Shown here one piece after another: positions 61,964 to 64,000 of a stretch of DNA of 64,000 nt. Under the pieces are notes generated by a model, which worked only from the letters and a program-made list of their open reading frames with translations, was not told where the DNA came from and made no database searches. Every line of letters starts with the position of its first letter. Position 1 is the first letter of the stretch. A program made the position numbers and the translations under genes. Where the stretch lies: the NCBI RefSeq assembly GCF_025699485.1, contig NZ_JANUXN010000001.1:1-64000 (forward strand), read 5' to 3'. The DNA is from Thauera carbonicopians. GTDB taxonomy: Bacteria; Pseudomonadota; Gammaproteobacteria; Burkholderiales; Rhodocyclaceae.

Positions 61964-62863
61964 ATGCCAAACCAAGCCAGACTTCGGCCTGCCGCGCCGC
62001 GAATGAAACCCCGGGCGAAAAACGCGCCGGCCTGCGTGGTGGCGGCAACGACGCCGCATCTCTACCTCCCCACGGCCGAACGTCCGGTGCGGGCGAAGAT
62101 GAGCAAGCTGCGCGCCGATACGCTGGTGATGCCCCATCGCCATCCCTGGGCGCAAGTGGCCATCTCCGCCACCGGCGTGATCCGCCTGAGCACCGAACGC
62201 GGCACCTACATCGTGCCGCCCTGGCGCGCGCTGTGGATTCCGCCCGGCGTGGAGCATGCGGTGACGGTGGTGGAGGACGCCGACATGCGCACGCTCTACT
62301 TCCATCAGCCGGCCGGGCGCTTCGGTCCCGACGTGGCGCCTGGGGACGATGGCCCCTGGCGCGGCTGCCGGGTGCTGGAAATGTCCGAGCTGCTGCGCGC
62401 CCTGGTGCGCGAGATGCCTTGCGTGCCCGACGATGCACCGCCGCTGCCGGCCGGACTGCGGCAGCGCGAGAAGCTGCTGAGTGCGCTGATCCTGGACGAA
62501 CTGCGCAGCGCCAGTGCCGTGCCGCTGGGTGTGGACCTGCCCCGCGACAAGCGCCTGCGCCAACTGTGCGAGGCGGTGCTGGTCGATCCCACGCGCCATG
62601 AGACCCTGGCCGACTGGGCGTCCGGCACCGGGGCCAGTCCGCGTACCGTCGCACGCCTGTTCCGCCACGAGTTGGGGCGGACGTTCACGCAATGGCGGCA
62701 ACAGGTCGTCCTAGCCCGGGCCGTGGCCCTGGCCGCGGGCCGCATGCCGGTCAAGCAGATCGCCGCGGAGCTGGGCTACAACAGCCCGAGCGCTTTCAGC
62801 GCCATGGTGCATCGTGCCGTGGGCATGCCGCCGGCACGTTTCCTCGGGCTGCAGGACGACTGA
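61964..62863 (+). CDS. AraC-family transcriptional regulator with cupin domain
   Basis: 299 residues. N-terminal cupin-like sensing domain (about 45-150; MPHRHPWAQVAIS and RALWIPPGVEHAV), C-terminal AraC double helix-turn-helix (about 195-290), ending QIAAELGYNSPSAFSAMVHRAVGMPPARF, the second HTH signature. The effector is unknown. Divergent from an MFS transporter with a shared operator-like repeat. The ATG overlaps the operator region and lacks a clear ribosome site. Confidence 0.9.
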   Translation: MPNQARLRPAAPRMKPRAKNAPACVVAATTPHLYLPTAERPVRAKMSKLRADTLVMPHRHPWAQVAISATGVIRLSTERGTYIVPPWRALWIPPGVEHAVTVVEDADMRTLYFHQPAGRFGPDVAPGDDGPWRGCRVLEMSELLRALVREMPCVPDDAPPLPAGLRQREKLLSALILDELRSASAVPLGVDLPRDKRLRQLCEAVLVDPTRHETLADWASGTGASPRTVARLFRHELGRTFTQWRQQVVLARAVALAAGRMPVKQIAAELGYNSPSAFSAMVHRAVGMPPARFLGLQDD

Positions 62864-62880
62864 AGGAGGGCGGCAGCGGC

Positions 62881-64000
62881 TCAGGCTGCCAGCCCGCAGG
62901 CCACGCCCGACGACCAGGCCCACTGGAAGTTGTAGCCGCCCAGATGGCCGGTGACGTCCATCACTTCGCCGATGAAATACAGGCCGGGACAGGCGCGTGC
63001 CTCCATCGTGCGCGAGGACAGGGCGTGGGTATCCACGCCGCCGAGCGTGACTTCGGCCTTGGCATAGCCCTGCGTGCCCGACGGCGCCAGCTTCCAGCCC
63101 GACAGCGTGGCGGCGATGGCGCGCAGCTCGGCATGGCGGAAGCCGTTCATCGGCTTCGTCCAGCCGTGCAGTTCGCACCAGGCATGGGCGAAGCGGCGCG
63201 GCAGGCGCTCGGCGAGCAGGTTGGCGAGCAGGGTGCGTTCGCCGGCGTGTTCGAGCAGCCAGTGCTCGGTATCGAGGTCCGGCAGCAGGTCGAGCGCGAC
63301 TGGTTCACGCTCGTCGTCGCCGTAGGCCTGGGCCTGCCAGTAGTTCGACACCTGCAGGATGGCCGGCCCGGACAGGCCGCGGTGCGTGATCAGCGCGGCT
63401 TCGCGGAACACCGGGCCGCGGCAGCGGGCTTCGACTTCGAGCGAGATGCCGGCCAGCGGCGCGAGCCGCGACAGGGTCTCGGGCGGCAGCGTCAGCGGTA
63501 CCAGCGCCGGCAGCGGCGCGATCACCGGCAGGCCGAACTGCTCGGCTAGCCTGTAGCCCAGCGGGCTGGCGCCGATCTTCGGGATCGACAGTCCGCCGCT
63601 GGCCACGACCAGGCTGTGGGCGGCGAAGCGGCCGATGCTGGTGTCCACCAGGTAGCGTTCGGCATCGATGTCGCCGCGGGCCACTTCCAGCACCTTGGCG
63701 GGCATTGCCCAATCGACGCCGCCGTCCTCGCATTCGCTGCGCAGCATGTCGATGATCTGCTGGGCGGAATCGTCGCAGAACAGTTGGCCCCAATCCCTTT
63801 CGTGGAAATCGATGCCGTGGCGCTGCACAAGACCGATAAAATCCGCCGCCGTGTAGCGCGACAGCGCGGAGCGCACGAAATGCGGATTGCGGCAGAGATA
63901 GTTTTCCGCGCCGACCCGGCGGTTGGTGAAGTTGCAGCGCCCACCGCCGGAAATGCGGATCTTCTCGGCCAGCTTTTCGGCGTGATCGACGAGCAGCACA
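62881..64000 (-). CDS. HI0933/YhiN-family flavoprotein (partial)
   Basis: At least 373 residues; the 5' end lies beyond the window, so the N-terminal FAD motif is mostly missing and only its tail is seen. ISGGGRCNFTN, GGLSIPKIGASPLGY and VMDVTGHLGGYNFQWAWSSG are the signatures of the HI0933 family, now linked to BaiN-type NAD(P)/FAD oxidoreductases. Physiological substrate unknown. Convergent with the AraC regulator gene, 17 bases apart. Confidence 0.9.
   Translation of the reverse strand, partial: VLLVDHAEKLAEKIRISGGGRCNFTNRRVGAENYLCRNPHFVRSALSRYTAADFIGLVQRHGIDFHERDWGQLFCDDSAQQIIDMLRSECEDGGVDWAMPAKVLEVARGDIDAERYLVDTSIGRFAAHSLVVASGGLSIPKIGASPLGYRLAEQFGLPVIAPLPALVPLTLPPETLSRLAPLAGISLEVEARCRGPVFREAALITHRGLSGPAILQVSNYWQAQAYGDDEREPVALDLLPDLDTEHWLLEHAGERTLLANLLAERLPRRFAHAWCELHGWTKPMNGFRHAELRAIAATLSGWKLAPSGTQGYAKAEVTLGGVDTHALSSRTMEARACPGLYFIGEVMDVTGHLGGYNFQWAWSSGVACGLAA

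Overview
The window is GC-rich DNA from a betaproteobacterium, most likely of the Rhodocyclales (Thauera/Azoarcus/Aromatoleum type). This rests on gene order (purL; pyrG-kdsA-eno-ftsB; scpA-scpB-rluB; rimP-nusA-infB-rbfA-truB-rpsO-pnp), on protein sequence features, and on acyl-CoA, copper and anaerobic-type accessory genes. No phage, insertion sequence, CRISPR array or plasmid function was seen. Coding density is high and codon use looks uniform, so this reads as a core chromosomal segment.

Layout. 1-376: 3' end of a 23S rRNA, a complete 5S rRNA and the rRNA operon terminator. 0.4-5.1 kb: a MaoC/PhaJ-type hydratase divergent from purL. 5.2-7.8 kb: an HD-GYP protein and a degenerate-GGDEF/EAL protein (cyclic-di-GMP turnover). 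7.9-11.1 kb: a copper cluster (DUF2946, PCuAC chaperone, TonB-dependent copper receptor). 11.2-16.0 kb: acyl-CoA metabolism (ETF-ubiquinone oxidoreductase, divergent from a hot-dog thioesterase, acetoacetyl-CoA synthetase and isochorismatase-family hydrolase). 16.4-17.1 kb: aquaporin Z. 17.3-21.6 kb: pyrG-kdsA-eno-ftsB. 21.7-33.4 kb: mixed housekeeping genes (NlpC/P60 lipoprotein, SIMPL protein, EamA transporter, gamma-carbonic anhydrase, rlmJ, MazG-like enzyme, Pit transporter, folE-like gene, kinase-like protein, fabI, HAD protein, YaeQ, alpha/beta hydrolase). 33.5-36.0 kb: DEAD-box helicase and cold-shock protein. 36.4-43.4 kb: rbgA-like GTPase, hydrolase, PHP phosphoesterase, YciO/Sua5 protein, M50 protease, scpA, scpB, rluB. 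43.6-52.5 kb: the transcription/translation operon rimP through pnp, then dksA in convergent orientation. 53.5-55.8 kb: a Tat-exported aldo/keto reductase and an ATP/ADP-translocase-like carrier. 56.2-57.2 kb: a bacterioferritin and a tRNA-Pro/Arg/His operon. 57.2-59.2 kb: hemerythrin, DUF2249 and a polytopic membrane protein behind an FNR/Dnr-like box. 59.4-64.0 kb: two MFS transporters, an AraC regulator and a partial HI0933-type flavoprotein.

The most interesting points are substitutions at named catalytic or ligand positions (HD-GYP with QD instead of HD; FolE-like with Gln at the catalytic His; bacterioferritin with Leu at the haem Met), an uncharacterised small kinase-like protein between fabI and folE, and regulatory sequences readable by eye: an FNR/Dnr-type box placed for class II activation of the hemerythrin operon, a Fur-like site upstream of bfr, a 20-bp operator-like palindrome between ETF-QO and the thioesterase, and leader hairpins ahead of the HD-GYP gene, rimP and pnp. 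I saw no multi-gene system that I would call clearly new; the best candidates are the hemerythrin-DUF2249-membrane protein operon and the kinase-like protein.
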